Source of the DNA: Paenarthrobacter sp. DKR-5
Lineage (GTDB): Bacteria > Actinomycetota > Actinomycetes > Actinomycetales > Micrococcaceae
DNA: 64,000 nt
Reading direction: 5' to 3'
Assembly: GCF_018531425.1 (NCBI RefSeq)
Contig: NZ_JAHBOI010000004.1
Location: 124,001 to 188,000, forward strand
How positions within the stretch are numbered: the stretch's first letter is position 1; each line of letters opens with the position of its first letter. This document shows, piece after piece, positions 50,895 through 59,436 of the stretch. Below the pieces are notes generated by a model. The model saw nothing but the letters and a program-made list of their open reading frames with translations, ran no database searches and was not told the origin of the DNA. The position numbers and the translations under genes were made by a program.

Positions 50895-52133
50895 TCACGG
50901 ACGGGAAACGGTGCCGTTCGCGGGCGATTCAGGACCCGCGGCGTCGTCAGTGTGCGTGTCGTCGTCTGCGGGGATCGGGGCAACGGAGAACTTCGCCGGC
51001 GCTTGCCGGGCCGGTGCGGGCTCCTTGGCCTGCGACACGTCCCGGGCATCTTTGGCTTCCCCCGCATCAGCCGGTTCCGCCGGTTGGGCCTGAGGCGCCG
51101 CGTCCGCCGGATCGGCGGGAGCCGCAGCATTGGCGGGAGCCGCCGCGGCGGAGGGCGGCGAGGACGGGGCCGGCGGGGCGGAGGGTGCGGGCGGGGGCTC
51201 GACGCTGATCGGCTGACCGCCGTACTGGGCGATGTCCGACTCCAGGGCCGCGAGCATCTCCTTGGCTTCGGCCACCATCCGGCCGTCCTCGGCCGCGATG
51301 CCCTTCACCAGCCACTGCGCCAAGGCGAACTCGGCGGACAGCGCGGCGCGCCGGATCAAATGCCGGTCAGGAGCATCCTTGCGGCTGGCGGAGTAGGACT
51401 CGAGGATCGCGTCCACGAACTTCTGGTTGTTCGCGGCAACCAGCCACGCGAAGTCATCGGCCGGGTCTCCGACGCGCAGATCGGTCCAGCCCGTGACGGC
51501 TATGACCCGCTCGCCTTCGACGAGAATGTTGTCCTCGTGCAGATCCCCGTGCACCACGCACGGCTTGAACCGCCACAGCGCCACGTCCTCGAGGGCATGC
51601 TCCCAACGCCGCAGCAGGGCCGCCGGAATCTGGCCGGTCGTGGCGGCCTGGTCCAGTTCGTTGAGCTTGCGCTGGCGGAATTCGTTCGCGGTATAGCTGG
51701 GCAGGTCCGCATCCTGCACGATGGAGGGCGGCAGGTCGTGGATGGCGGCCATGGCGGCGCCGAGTTCGCGGGACATCCGGGCCGAACCCCGGGTGAGGTC
51801 CTCGATGCTGCGGGTCCTGCCGCTGAGGTGCGAATAGACGAAGGTCGTGAGCTCGCCCTGCCGGACGGTGCCGGCGACGGTGGGCATGAGAAACGGCAGC
51901 TCCGCGCGGATGGCCGGGCTGAAGACGCGCAGCACCAGCAGCTCCGTCTCCAGCCGGGTGCTGGCCTCGATGTGCCGGGGGGACCGTACCCGCCACCGTT
52001 TGCCCGCCGAGTCGAGCAGCAGCGCGGCATCGAAGTCCGCCGCATCGTCGGGGGCCGAACTGACGGCGGTCGGCGCCAGGCCGGGCACGGCTGCGCTGGC
52101 CACAGCTGCCAATTCGATAGGTGTTCGTCTCAC
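50895..52133 (-). CDS. Aminoglycoside/macrolide-type phosphotransferase-fold protein
   Basis: A 412-residue protein. Residues ~1-290 have the APH kinase-like fold: LLLDSAGKRWRVRSP (nucleotide-binding lobe), CVVHGDLHEDNILVEGERV (catalytic HGDxxxxN Brenner motif), and WTDLRVGDPADDFAWL (Mg-binding Asp). About 120 residues of Pro/Ala/Asp-rich, probably disordered tail follow. Related proteins include macrolide 2'-phosphotransferases, but its place among repair genes argues for a housekeeping substrate. I would not call resistance. The GTG at 52133 has TACGGT ending 6 nt upstream. It is divergent from nudC. Confidence 0.75.
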   Translation of the reverse strand: MRRTPIELAAVASAAVPGLAPTAVSSAPDDAADFDAALLLDSAGKRWRVRSPRHIEASTRLETELLVLRVFSPAIRAELPFLMPTVAGTVRQGELTTFVYSHLSGRTRSIEDLTRGSARMSRELGAAMAAIHDLPPSIVQDADLPSYTANEFRQRKLNELDQAATTGQIPAALLRRWEHALEDVALWRFKPCVVHGDLHEDNILVEGERVIAVTGWTDLRVGDPADDFAWLVAANNQKFVDAILESYSASRKDAPDRHLIRRAALSAEFALAQWLVKGIAAEDGRMVAEAKEMLAALESDIAQYGGQPISVEPPPAPSAPPAPSSPPSAAAAPANAAAPADPADAAPQAQPAEPADAGEAKDARDVSQAKEPAPARQAPAKFSVAPIPADDDTHTDDAAGPESPANGTVSRP

Positions 52134-52139
52134 TCTTCC

Positions 52140-52145
52140 ACCGTA
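52140..52145 (-). promoter_or_regulatory. Leaderless -10 (TACGGT) for the phosphotransferase gene
   Basis: TACGGT on the minus strand ends 6 nt before the GTG at 52133. The intervening GGAAGA is adjacent to the start, so SD-led initiation is unlikely but not excluded. Confidence 0.45.
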
Positions 52146-52209
52146 GAGCGCCCCGCCCGCATCACCGCGGATGGGTCTGCGGCGAGTCGCCCGACGGTGC
52201 CGCAGACAG

Positions 52210-52215
52210 TACGGT
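52210..52215 (+). promoter_or_regulatory. Leaderless -10 (TACGGT) for nudC
   Basis: TACGGT ends 6 nt before the nudC ATG at 52222. The same hexamer and spacing serve the divergent phosphotransferase gene 65 bp away. Confidence 0.5.
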
Positions 52216-52221
52216 AGAACC

Positions 52222-53229
52222 ATGACCCCTTTGGACCCCGCCACCCGCTCCCTTCCCGGAGAATTCCAGGTCCACGAACCGCCGGAACAGCTGCTGCCCT
52301 GGCGAACTGCGGTGCTGGACCGGGGATCGGCCCGCCGGGCGGACCCCGGTCACCTCGAGTCGGTCCTCTCCCGCCCGTCCACACGGGTGATGGTGATGGG
52401 ACGGAGGGAGACCCTCATCCACGAGGGCCGGATCGTGTTCCTGGCGTCCGGCGAGATTGAGACCGTGAGCGAGCCGTCCGGCCCGGTCATCTACCTCGGA
52501 TCGGCCCTGGCCGGTTCCGGCTTGCCGGATGGCACCGACGTGGTCCTGGTCGGTCTGGCCGACCGTCCGGACCCTTCTACGATCCCCGGTGTCCCTGACG
52601 GGACGGCGTGGGCCGGCTTCCGCGAGGTGGCGACGGAGCTGCCCGCGACCGACGCGGGCATCTTCATTGAGGCCAGCGCCATTTCCAACTGGCACGACAC
52701 GCACCGGCACTGCCCGCGCTGCGGGGCCGCGACCGACGTCGAACAGGGCGGCTGGGTCCGGCGCTGCCCGGAGGACAAGAGCGAACACTTCCCGCGCACG
52801 GACCCCGCCATCATCGTCACGGTCATAGGCCCCGACGACCGTGTGCTGCTGGGCGGCAGCGGCGCCTGGGACGCCAAGCGCTACTCGACGCTGGCTGGCT
52901 TCGTTGAACCCGGCGAGTCCCTCGAGCAGGCCGTGATCCGGGAGGTCGGCGAGGAGGTCGGTGTGACGGTGCACAGCCCGCAGTACCTCGGTTCGCAGTC
53001 CTGGCCCTTCCCGGCATCGCTGATGCTCGGGTTCACGGCACGCACCGAAGACCGCGAGGCGACGCCCGACGGCGTCGAGGTGACCCGGGCGCGCTGGTTC
53101 AGCCGGGAGGAACTGCAGGCCGCCGTCAGCAGCGGGGAAATCCTGATCTCCACCCCCGCGTCGATCGCGCGGGCGCTGATCGAGCAGTGGTACGGCGGAC
53201 CCATCGTGGACCGGCCGGTGGAGGACTAG
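52222..53229 (+). CDS. nudC: NAD(+) diphosphatase / RNA de-NADding Nudix hydrolase
   Basis: A 335-residue NudC. The zinc ribbon has HCPRCGAATD followed by the second knuckle RRCPEDKSEHFPRTDPAIIV, in which one Cys seems to be replaced (C-P-E-D). The Nudix box is GFVEPGESLEQAVIREVGEEVGV. The NudC-specific motif following it is SQSWPFPASLM (SQPWPFPxS in most members). It hydrolyses NAD(H) to NMN and AMP and can remove NAD caps from RNA. It is followed 7 bp later by uvrD2, matching Rv3199c-Rv3198c. Confidence 0.92.
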   Translation: MTPLDPATRSLPGEFQVHEPPEQLLPWRTAVLDRGSARRADPGHLESVLSRPSTRVMVMGRRETLIHEGRIVFLASGEIETVSEPSGPVIYLGSALAGSGLPDGTDVVLVGLADRPDPSTIPGVPDGTAWAGFREVATELPATDAGIFIEASAISNWHDTHRHCPRCGAATDVEQGGWVRRCPEDKSEHFPRTDPAIIVTVIGPDDRVLLGGSGAWDAKRYSTLAGFVEPGESLEQAVIREVGEEVGVTVHSPQYLGSQSWPFPASLMLGFTARTEDREATPDGVEVTRARWFSREELQAAVSSGEILISTPASIARALIEQWYGGPIVDRPVED

Positions 53230-53236
53230 CCGCTCC

Positions 53237-55387
53237 ATGCCATTCCAGCACGATCACGGGGGAGCGGAGACCGACGACGGGTCCTCGCCCGAAGAACGCA
53301 TCCTCGGCGCCCTGGACGAGGACCAGCGGGCTGTCGCGAGCACCCTCGCCGGCCCGCTCTGCGTCCTTGCGGGCGCGGGCACCGGCAAGACCCGGGCCAT
53401 CACCCACCGCATTGCCTACGGGGTGCAGACCGGCGTCTACAACCCGCAGCGGCTGCTCGCCGTCACCTTCACCGCCCGCGCGGCGGCCGAAATGCGCAGC
53501 CGGCTCCGAGACCTGGGCACCGGCGCTGTGCAGGCCCGCACTTTCCACGCCGCGGCCCTCCGGCAGCTGCAGTTCTTCTGGCCGCAGGCTGTCGGCGGTC
53601 CGCTGCCGGGCCTGCTGGACCACAAGGCCAACGTCATTGCCGAGGCCGCCCGGCGGCTGCGGCTGAGCACCGACCGCGCAGCCATCCGGGACCTCGCCGC
53701 TGAACTGGAGTGGGCCAAGGTCTCCATGCTGACGCCGGCGAACTACTTGGAAGGATCCGAGGGCCGCGGCGAACCCGGCGGTTTCGACCGCACCACCGTT
53801 TCCCGGCTCTTCCAGGCCTACGAGGACCTGAAGACTGACCGCAATGTCATCGACTTCGAGGACGTCCTGCTGATCACCGTCGGCATTCTGCAGGAGGATC
53901 CGAAAGTCGCCGCGACGGTGCGGGACCAGTACAGGCATTTCGTCGTGGACGAATACCAGGACGTTTCCCCCCTGCAGCAGCGCCTCCTGGATCTCTGGCT
54001 CGGCGGCCGCGACGAACTGTGCGTCGTCGGCGACGCGAGCCAGACAATCTACTCCTTCACCGGCGCGACCTCCGCGCACCTGCTCCAGTTCACTGCCCGC
54101 TACCCGGGGGCGCAGGTGGTCAAGCTGGTGCGCGACTACCGCTCGACGCCCGAGGTGGTCCAGCTGGCGAACTCGCTGCTCGCGGGACGGCGCAGCGCCG
54201 GCCCGCGGGCGGACGCCGGCTGGTCCGCTCCGCTGGAACTCATCGCACAGCGCCCGCACGGGCCGGCGCCGAGCTACACCGAGTGCAGCGATGACGAGGC
54301 CGAGGCCGCCGACGTGGCGCGCCGGATCAAGGCCCTGCTCGACGACGGCGTGAAGGCCAGCGAGATCGCCGTACTCTTCCGCACCAACGGCCAGTCCGAG
54401 GCGTACGAACAGGCGCTTGCCTCCGCCGGCATCGGCTACCAGCTCCGCGGCGGGGAGCGTTTCTTCGCCCGGCGGGAAGTGCGCGACGCACTGCTGCAGC
54501 TGCGGGCCGCCGCCCGTTCCGCGGGAAGCGAACCCGTAGGCCAGGTGGTTCGCGACGTGCTCGCCACCCTCGGCTACACGCCGGAAGCACCTCAAAGCGG
54601 CGGCGCCCTCCGCGAACGCTGGGAGTCGCTCGCGGCGCTGGTGTCGCTGGCGGACGAGCTCGTCGCCACCCGCGGGGACGACCCGGCGCACTTCAGCCTG
54701 GCCGAATTCGTGGCCGAACTGCAGGAACGGTCCGTGGCCCAGCACGCGCCCGCCGTGCAGGGGGTGACGCTTGCCTCGCTGCACTCGGCCAAGGGCCTGG
54801 AATGGGATGCGGTGTTCCTGGTCGGCCTGAGCGAAGGCCTGATGCCGATCTCCTTCGCGGACACACCCGAGGCGGTCGACGAGGAGCGACGGCTGCTCTA
54901 TGTGGGCATCACGCGTGCCCGCGAACACCTGGCGCTGAGCTGGTCCACGTCCCGCACCCCGGGCGGCCGCGCCAACCGCAAGCCGTCCCGGTTCCTGGAC
55001 GGACTGCGGCCCAATTCGTCGGCCTCCGTGAGCGGCGGCGCGGCAGCACCCCGGCAGCGCCGCCGGAGCACGGCGCCGGCACAGTGCCGGGTCTGCGGCA
55101 CCATGCTCTCCAGCGGCGCCGAGCGCAAGACGGGCCGCTGCAGCAACTGCCCGCCGACCTACGACGAGCAGACCTTCGAGGCATTGCGCCAGTGGCGGCT
55201 TGAGGAAGCGCAGAAAGCGTCCATGCCGGCGTTCGTGGTTTTCACCGACGCAACGCTGGTGGCGATCGCCGAGGCACGGCCGGCGTCGCTGCAGGACCTG
55301 GGCCGTCTGGCCGGCGTCGGGCCCGCGAAGCTCGAGCGCTACGGCGAAGCAGTGCTGGAGATCCTCGGAACCGACGCCGCCAGCTGA
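53237..55387 (+). CDS. uvrD2: ATP-dependent DNA helicase UvrD2
   Basis: A 716-residue SF1A helicase. Motifs: LDEDQRAVA (Q), LAGAGTGKT (45-52), TFTARAAAEMRSRL, VVDEYQDVSPLQQ, VVGDASQTIYSFTGA, LHSAKGLEWDAVFLVGLSEGLMP and YVGITRAREHLALS. Two appended elements identify UvrD2: a tetracysteine motif (CRVCG...CSNCP, about 616-637) and a C-terminal HRDC domain (about 640-710, VFTDATLVAIAEARPASLQDLGRLAGVGPAKLERYG). It acts in DNA repair. Its last 49 bp overlap the convergent ThiF-like gene. Confidence 0.93.
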   Translation: MPFQHDHGGAETDDGSSPEERILGALDEDQRAVASTLAGPLCVLAGAGTGKTRAITHRIAYGVQTGVYNPQRLLAVTFTARAAAEMRSRLRDLGTGAVQARTFHAAALRQLQFFWPQAVGGPLPGLLDHKANVIAEAARRLRLSTDRAAIRDLAAELEWAKVSMLTPANYLEGSEGRGEPGGFDRTTVSRLFQAYEDLKTDRNVIDFEDVLLITVGILQEDPKVAATVRDQYRHFVVDEYQDVSPLQQRLLDLWLGGRDELCVVGDASQTIYSFTGATSAHLLQFTARYPGAQVVKLVRDYRSTPEVVQLANSLLAGRRSAGPRADAGWSAPLELIAQRPHGPAPSYTECSDDEAEAADVARRIKALLDDGVKASEIAVLFRTNGQSEAYEQALASAGIGYQLRGGERFFARREVRDALLQLRAAARSAGSEPVGQVVRDVLATLGYTPEAPQSGGALRERWESLAALVSLADELVATRGDDPAHFSLAEFVAELQERSVAQHAPAVQGVTLASLHSAKGLEWDAVFLVGLSEGLMPISFADTPEAVDEERRLLYVGITRAREHLALSWSTSRTPGGRANRKPSRFLDGLRPNSSASVSGGAAAPRQRRRSTAPAQCRVCGTMLSSGAERKTGRCSNCPPTYDEQTFEALRQWRLEEAQKASMPAFVVFTDATLVAIAEARPASLQDLGRLAGVGPAKLERYGEAVLEILGTDAAS

Positions 55388-56406
55388 AACCGGCACCAGC
55401 AGCGCGGGTGCGGCGCGCACGGTTCCAGCGACGGCGCGCCGTCCGCGGAGCGCAGGCGCAGCACCGCGGACCAGGTGGCGGGACGGTGCAAACCGTCCAG
55501 GTGCAGCAGAACCTGCAGGGCCGCCAGGCCGGCGGTGGCCGCGGCAAGCGCTGACTCCTCCCCGCTGCCGGCGTCCCGTGCCAGCTGTTCCGCGACCGCG
55601 GGCCACGCCTCGTCGGCGTCGGCCCGCTGCCGCTCGATGCAGTCCAGGCAGGCTGTGGCCCCGGGCACCACCAGCGGGCCGACGATACTGTCCTGTTCGC
55701 GCAGCAGCACCGCCAAATGCGGCCGACCGGAGGCCAGCAGCCGCTCCCTCTCCGCGGCCGGCACCACCTCCGAACCGACGATGACTTCCAAGCCGGGTGC
55801 CGCTCTGGACGGCAGAGGAGCGCCGGGGTGCCGGATACGGGCGGACACTGCCGGGGCGAGCTGGGCAAGCCGCCGGCGAACGGCAGCCGCGCGCGGCATG
55901 CCCAGCTCGGCCGGCCCAAACGAGGCAGCACCCAGATCCTTCGGAAGGACCGGGCGTGGATCGTCGAGGAGGATTGTGCCCACTCCGGCGGAGGCGAGGT
56001 GCTGGGCCAGCGCGGCGCCCGTGCGTCCCAGTCCGGTGACGCACACCGACGCGGCCGCGCGGCGCCGCAGCACCGCGGCTCCGTCGCGCCGGTAGACGGC
56101 AGACCAGTGCGCGGCGTCGGCCCTGGCGCGTTCGGCGGCTGGACCCACGGGCTGCGCCGGATTTGTTCCTGAGGGGAAGACCGCATCGCCGAGCGCGGCC
56201 AGCAGTTCTTCCGCCTCCGGCTCCTCCAGCCCGCAGCCGGCCGCGACCTCCGCGAGCTCGGTGTCAGGGAAACCGTCCCGGAGCCTGTCGATGAAGGCAC
56301 GGGCCGGCGCCGACAGTCCCTCAACGACGATGCCGCCGGAGGTGGATCCGAGCTGCAGGCTGTCCGGCCGCCTGAGCACTGTCCGCAGTCCCGGATTCAG
56401 CCTCAC
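55339..56406 (-). CDS. Orphan E1/ThiF-like protein with TOMM-type Cys motif
   Basis: A 355-residue protein I assign to the ThiF/E1-like superfamily, in the branch seen as leader-binding 'Ocin-ThiF-like' proteins of TOMM (azole RiPP) pathways. Residues 1-80 form a winged-helix-like region (RLNPGLRTVLRRPDSLQLGS...VVEGL) comparable with RRE domains. Residues ~118-150 are a Rossmann loop (VCVTGLGRTGAALAQHLASAGVGTILLDDP). PGATACLDCIERQRADADEAWP (Cys253/256) and APHPRCWC (Cys336/338) form a zinc-type Cys pair. No YcaO, dehydrogenase or precursor gene is near. The GTG at 56406 has AGGAGG upstream. Its 3' end overlaps uvrD2 by 49 bp. Confidence 0.7.
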   Translation of the reverse strand: MRLNPGLRTVLRRPDSLQLGSTSGGIVVEGLSAPARAFIDRLRDGFPDTELAEVAAGCGLEEPEAEELLAALGDAVFPSGTNPAQPVGPAAERARADAAHWSAVYRRDGAAVLRRRAAASVCVTGLGRTGAALAQHLASAGVGTILLDDPRPVLPKDLGAASFGPAELGMPRAAAVRRRLAQLAPAVSARIRHPGAPLPSRAAPGLEVIVGSEVVPAAERERLLASGRPHLAVLLREQDSIVGPLVVPGATACLDCIERQRADADEAWPAVAEQLARDAGSGEESALAAATAGLAALQVLLHLDGLHRPATWSAVLRLRSADGAPSLEPCAPHPRCWCRFQLAASVPRISSTASP

Positions 56407-56569
56407 GATGTGCTCCCTCCTGCCGTCGGCCGCGCTCCTGCCCGGCCCGTGCCTGACATGCTCGCAGAGCCCGCGACGCCGAGGCGGGTTGTCCACAGCA
56501 CCGGCCGCCCATAGGGCGAGGCCATCCACAAAGGGCACCGTGCGGCCGGGGACGGGGAGCGGTTCGGGG

Positions 56570-56575
56570 TAACGT
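56570..56575 (+). promoter_or_regulatory. Leaderless -10 (TAACGT) for the YgjP-type peptidase gene
   Basis: TAACGT ends 6 nt before the ATG at 56582, with no ribosome-binding site. It lies in a 175-bp region divergent from the E1-like gene. Confidence 0.5.
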
Positions 56576-56581
56576 CGAAGC

Positions 56582-57145
56582 ATGCAGGAACAGCAGACCA
56601 CCGGCGACGGCGCACCCGTCGTCGTGCGCAGATCGGCCCGGCGCCGCCGGACGGTAGCGGCCTTCTGGGAGGAGGGGACCGCTGTCGTCGCCATCCCCGC
56701 GCATTTCAGCGCGGCACAGGAGCGCGAGTGGGTCGGCAAAATGCTGGCCAAGCTGGAGGCGCCGCGGCGCGGCGCCGGAGCCGCGAGGCATCCGCGCTCG
56801 GATGCGGACCTGGTGCAGCGTGCCGCCGAGCTCTCGGCGCAATACCTGGGCGGGCGGCCGCAGCCCCGCAGCGTCAGGTGGGTCACGAACCAGAACTCGC
56901 GCTGGGGCTCGGCCACCCCTGCCGAGAAGACCATCCGGATCAGTGCCAAGCTCAGGACCATGCCGGGCTGGGTGGTCGACTACGTGCTGCTGCACGAGCT
57001 CGCCCATCTGCTCGTCAGCGGCCACGGCCCCCGGTTCTGGGAGCTTCTGACCGCCTACCCTCACACGGAACGGGCCAAGGCGTTCCTCGAAGGCGTCGCT
57101 TTCGCCACCTCCCGCGGGTTGCCGGCGGACCCGGAGGACATCTAG
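56582..57145 (+). CDS. YgjP-like zinc metallopeptidase (M48/SprT-like)
   Basis: A 187-residue soluble protein with the zinc-peptidase motif LLHELAHLLVSGHGPRFWELL: His138, Glu139 and His142, with a third ligand probably His148. The family block NSRWGSATPAEKTIRISAKLRTMPGWVVDYVLLHELAH is typical of YgjP/DUF45 (WpsS-like) hydrolases. There are no membrane segments, unlike HtpX. The substrate is unknown; it stands beside and divergent from the E1-like protein gene. Its TAG overlaps the stop of the convergent DUF2342 gene by 4 bp. Confidence 0.85.
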   Translation: MQEQQTTGDGAPVVVRRSARRRRTVAAFWEEGTAVVAIPAHFSAAQEREWVGKMLAKLEAPRRGAGAARHPRSDADLVQRAAELSAQYLGGRPQPRSVRWVTNQNSRWGSATPAEKTIRISAKLRTMPGWVVDYVLLHELAHLLVSGHGPRFWELLTAYPHTERAKAFLEGVAFATSRGLPADPEDI

Positions 57146-58596
57146 GCCTCCGGCGACGTGCCGCCGTCCCCGGGATTCCTGCCGCCGTCATCATGGCCGC
57201 CGTCTTCGGACCCGCTGTCTTCGGATCTGCCGGGCTCGGTGTCGCCGGGCTTCTGGTCGAAGTCGCCGCTGAGCAGCTTCTGCAACGCGGCGTCCACCTC
57301 GGAGTCCGAGGCGTCCAGCAGTTCGCGCCGCTTGCCGAAACCGGCCGGATCGTCCAGGTCCTCCGGGGTCGGAAGCAGATCCGGGTGCTGCCACAGTGCG
57401 TCGCGGCCGGAGATGCCGCGGTCCTGCAGCAGGTGAGCCCAGAGCGCTGCCGCGTCGCGCAGCCGGCGCGGACGCAGTTCCAGGCCGACCAGCGAGGCGA
57501 AGGCGTGCTCGGCGGGGCCTCCCGTGGCCCGGCGACGCCGGACGGTCTCCCGCAGGGCCGCGCTCGAGGGCAGGTTCGCCGTGGCGGCGGCCGTCAATTC
57601 GTCCACCCAGCCCTCGACCAGGGCCAGCGCCGTTTCCAGTTTGGCCAGGGCGGCGTCCTGCTCGGGGGTGCGCTGGGGCATGAAGACGCCCTCGGACAGC
57701 GCCGCCTGGATCCCCTCCGGGTTCGAAGGGTCAAGGTCACGTGCGAGGTCCTCGATCCGGGACATGTCGATGTGGATGCCCCGTGCGTAGCTTTCAATGG
57801 TGCCCAGCAGGTAGCCGCGCAACCACGGCACATGCACGAAGAGCCGCGCGTGCGCCGCCTCCCGGACCGCCAGGAAGAGCCGGACTTCCTGCTCCGGCAG
57901 GTCCAGGCCCTCGCCGAATTTCGCCACGTTCGCGGGCAGTAGGGCCATTTGCAGGTCCGCCAGCGGGATGCCGATGTCGGTGGAGCTGACGACTTCGCCG
58001 GCCAGCGCGCCGATCGCCTGGCCAAGCTGCATGCCGAACAATGCGCCGCCCATGTTCTGCAGCATGGACGCGGCGGAGCCCATCATCGCCTTCATTTCCT
58101 CGGGCATCTGCTCGGTGAGCGCACTGGAAAGGGCGAACGCGACCGAGTTTGCCACCGGTTCCGTCAGCCGCTTCCAGGTGCCGAGGGTCTCTTCCACCCA
58201 CTCGGCGCGGGACCAGGCGCGGCCGATCAGGCCGGCCGACGGCAGGTCGGTGACCGGATCAAGCCACAGATCCGCCAGCCGCAGGGCCTCGTCCACCTCA
58301 CGGCTTTGGGACGCCGTCACTGACGGGTCCGCCGAAGACGCCGCGACGCGCCGGGCATTCTCATGCGCCAGCTGCCAGTTCACGGGCCCCTCACTGGAAG
58401 CGCTCATCATCGCCTGCACCTGCTGGAACATCTGGGCCAGCAGGTTCGGGTCGTTGGGCAGCCCCGCGGCCTTCGCCAGTTCGGCAGGATCGACGCCTGC
58501 ACCGGCCTGGCCGCCCATCAGCTTGGCCAGCAGTTCCGCCAGCGGGTCCTTCGGTGCCTCGTCGTCGTTCGGGGAATTGGAAGGGTTGGAAGTCAT
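57142..58596 (-). CDS. DUF2342 zincin-like protein
   Basis: A 484-residue protein of the actinobacterial DUF2342 family (zinc-dependent metalloprotease-like; Rv3195 in M. tuberculosis as I recall). The zincin-like signature is VREAAHARLFVHVPWLRGYL at residues 244-263, an E-x-x-H rather than a full HExxH (His249, His255). GGALFGMQLGQAIGALAGEVVSSTDIGIPL and the start DPLAELLAKLMGG also fit. The tail is acidic and disordered. The ATG at 58596 is preceded by GAGGA. Proteolytic activity is inferred from the fold only. Confidence 0.85.
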   Translation of the reverse strand: MTSNPSNSPNDDEAPKDPLAELLAKLMGGQAGAGVDPAELAKAAGLPNDPNLLAQMFQQVQAMMSASSEGPVNWQLAHENARRVAASSADPSVTASQSREVDEALRLADLWLDPVTDLPSAGLIGRAWSRAEWVEETLGTWKRLTEPVANSVAFALSSALTEQMPEEMKAMMGSAASMLQNMGGALFGMQLGQAIGALAGEVVSSTDIGIPLADLQMALLPANVAKFGEGLDLPEQEVRLFLAVREAAHARLFVHVPWLRGYLLGTIESYARGIHIDMSRIEDLARDLDPSNPEGIQAALSEGVFMPQRTPEQDAALAKLETALALVEGWVDELTAAATANLPSSAALRETVRRRRATGGPAEHAFASLVGLELRPRRLRDAAALWAHLLQDRGISGRDALWQHPDLLPTPEDLDDPAGFGKRRELLDASDSEVDAALQKLLSGDFDQKPGDTEPGRSEDSGSEDGGHDDGGRNPGDGGTSPEA

Positions 58597-58793
58597 GGCA
58601 ACCGGTCCTCGCTCGTCGTACACGTTTTGCCTCACGTTACCGCCGCTCCTGCCGCCTGTCTGCCCGGCCGGAGGACCGTTCGCTGTAGGCACAGCCGCGG
58701 CCCGGGGACCATGGCGTCGGCCCCGCCGGGGCCGATAAGCTCGCGGTGCCGGGGCCGCGTACGGCGGCCCCCGGAGGGCACAGGAGCACGCGC

Positions 58794-59321
58794 ATGAACA
58801 GGCCTGACGCCGCGGAACCGGCGACCGCTTCGCCGCACCGGATAACAGGTCCGGTCGTGCTTGGAGTGGTGCCGGGCCAGCCGCTCGCCGCGCTGCACCG
58901 GGCGGCCGAACTCGCCGGAAGCCTCGGCGTCCGCCTCGTCTGCGCCTACGTCGACATAGCCACCTACCTCGTGGACGAAGGGCCGGACGGGTCGGTGGCC
59001 TCCCGGCCGATCGACCCGGACACGGCGGACGACGACGTCGAGGGAACCTCAGCCCGGCTGAAGGACGGAATCGGCAGCGCCCTGGACGGGTACGCAGTTT
59101 CATGGTCCTTCATCACGCTCGCGGGGGAGCCCGCCAAGGCACTGGGACGGCTCGCAACCACCGTGGACGCGTGCATGATCGTCGTCGGTACCCGCGAACG
59201 CGGGGTGGCGACGCGCCTGGAGCACCTGCTCACCGGGTCGGTGGCCGTGCACCTGACGCACCGGCAGCACCGGCCCGTGCTCGTCGTGCCGCTCGGGCCC
59301 GGGGACGGCGCGCGGGATTGA
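58794..59321 (+). CDS. Universal stress protein (UspA family)
   Basis: A 175-residue single UspA domain. The ATP-binding signature G-2x-G-9x-G-S is seen in VVGTRERGVATRLEHLLTGSVAVHLTHRQHRPVLVVPLG near residues 128-166. LGVVPGQPLAALHRAAELAGSLGVRLVCAYVDIATYL starts the alpha/beta fold. The ATG at 58794 has AGGAGC upstream. It probably responds to stress or growth arrest; the binding partner is unknown. It is on the plus strand between the DUF2342 gene and the Lon-like protease. Confidence 0.88.
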   Translation: MNRPDAAEPATASPHRITGPVVLGVVPGQPLAALHRAAELAGSLGVRLVCAYVDIATYLVDEGPDGSVASRPIDPDTADDDVEGTSARLKDGIGSALDGYAVSWSFITLAGEPAKALGRLATTVDACMIVVGTRERGVATRLEHLLTGSVAVHLTHRQHRPVLVVPLGPGDGARD

Positions 59322-59436
59322 GGATGCCAAGCAGGCTGGCAGCGGGCCCGGAGGTGCAGCGCGTATTCTATGGTCGAAGGCAGTGCCGGGCGCCGTCCCG
59401 CCTGCGATCACCACCCGCCACCGGAGAGGCCCGAGC

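Noticed and set aside
50895-52133. Antibiotic-resistance phosphotransferase
   Set aside because: It has the APH fold and HGDLHEDN motif, but the neighbourhood is core DNA repair, there is no mobile-element context, and many APH-fold proteins are housekeeping; specificity cannot be read.
53126-56044. A 972-codon open frame on the minus strand across uvrD2
   Set aside because: Its amino-acid pattern is antisense-like, with no domains, and it overlaps the well-supported uvrD2 and the E1-like gene in another frame.
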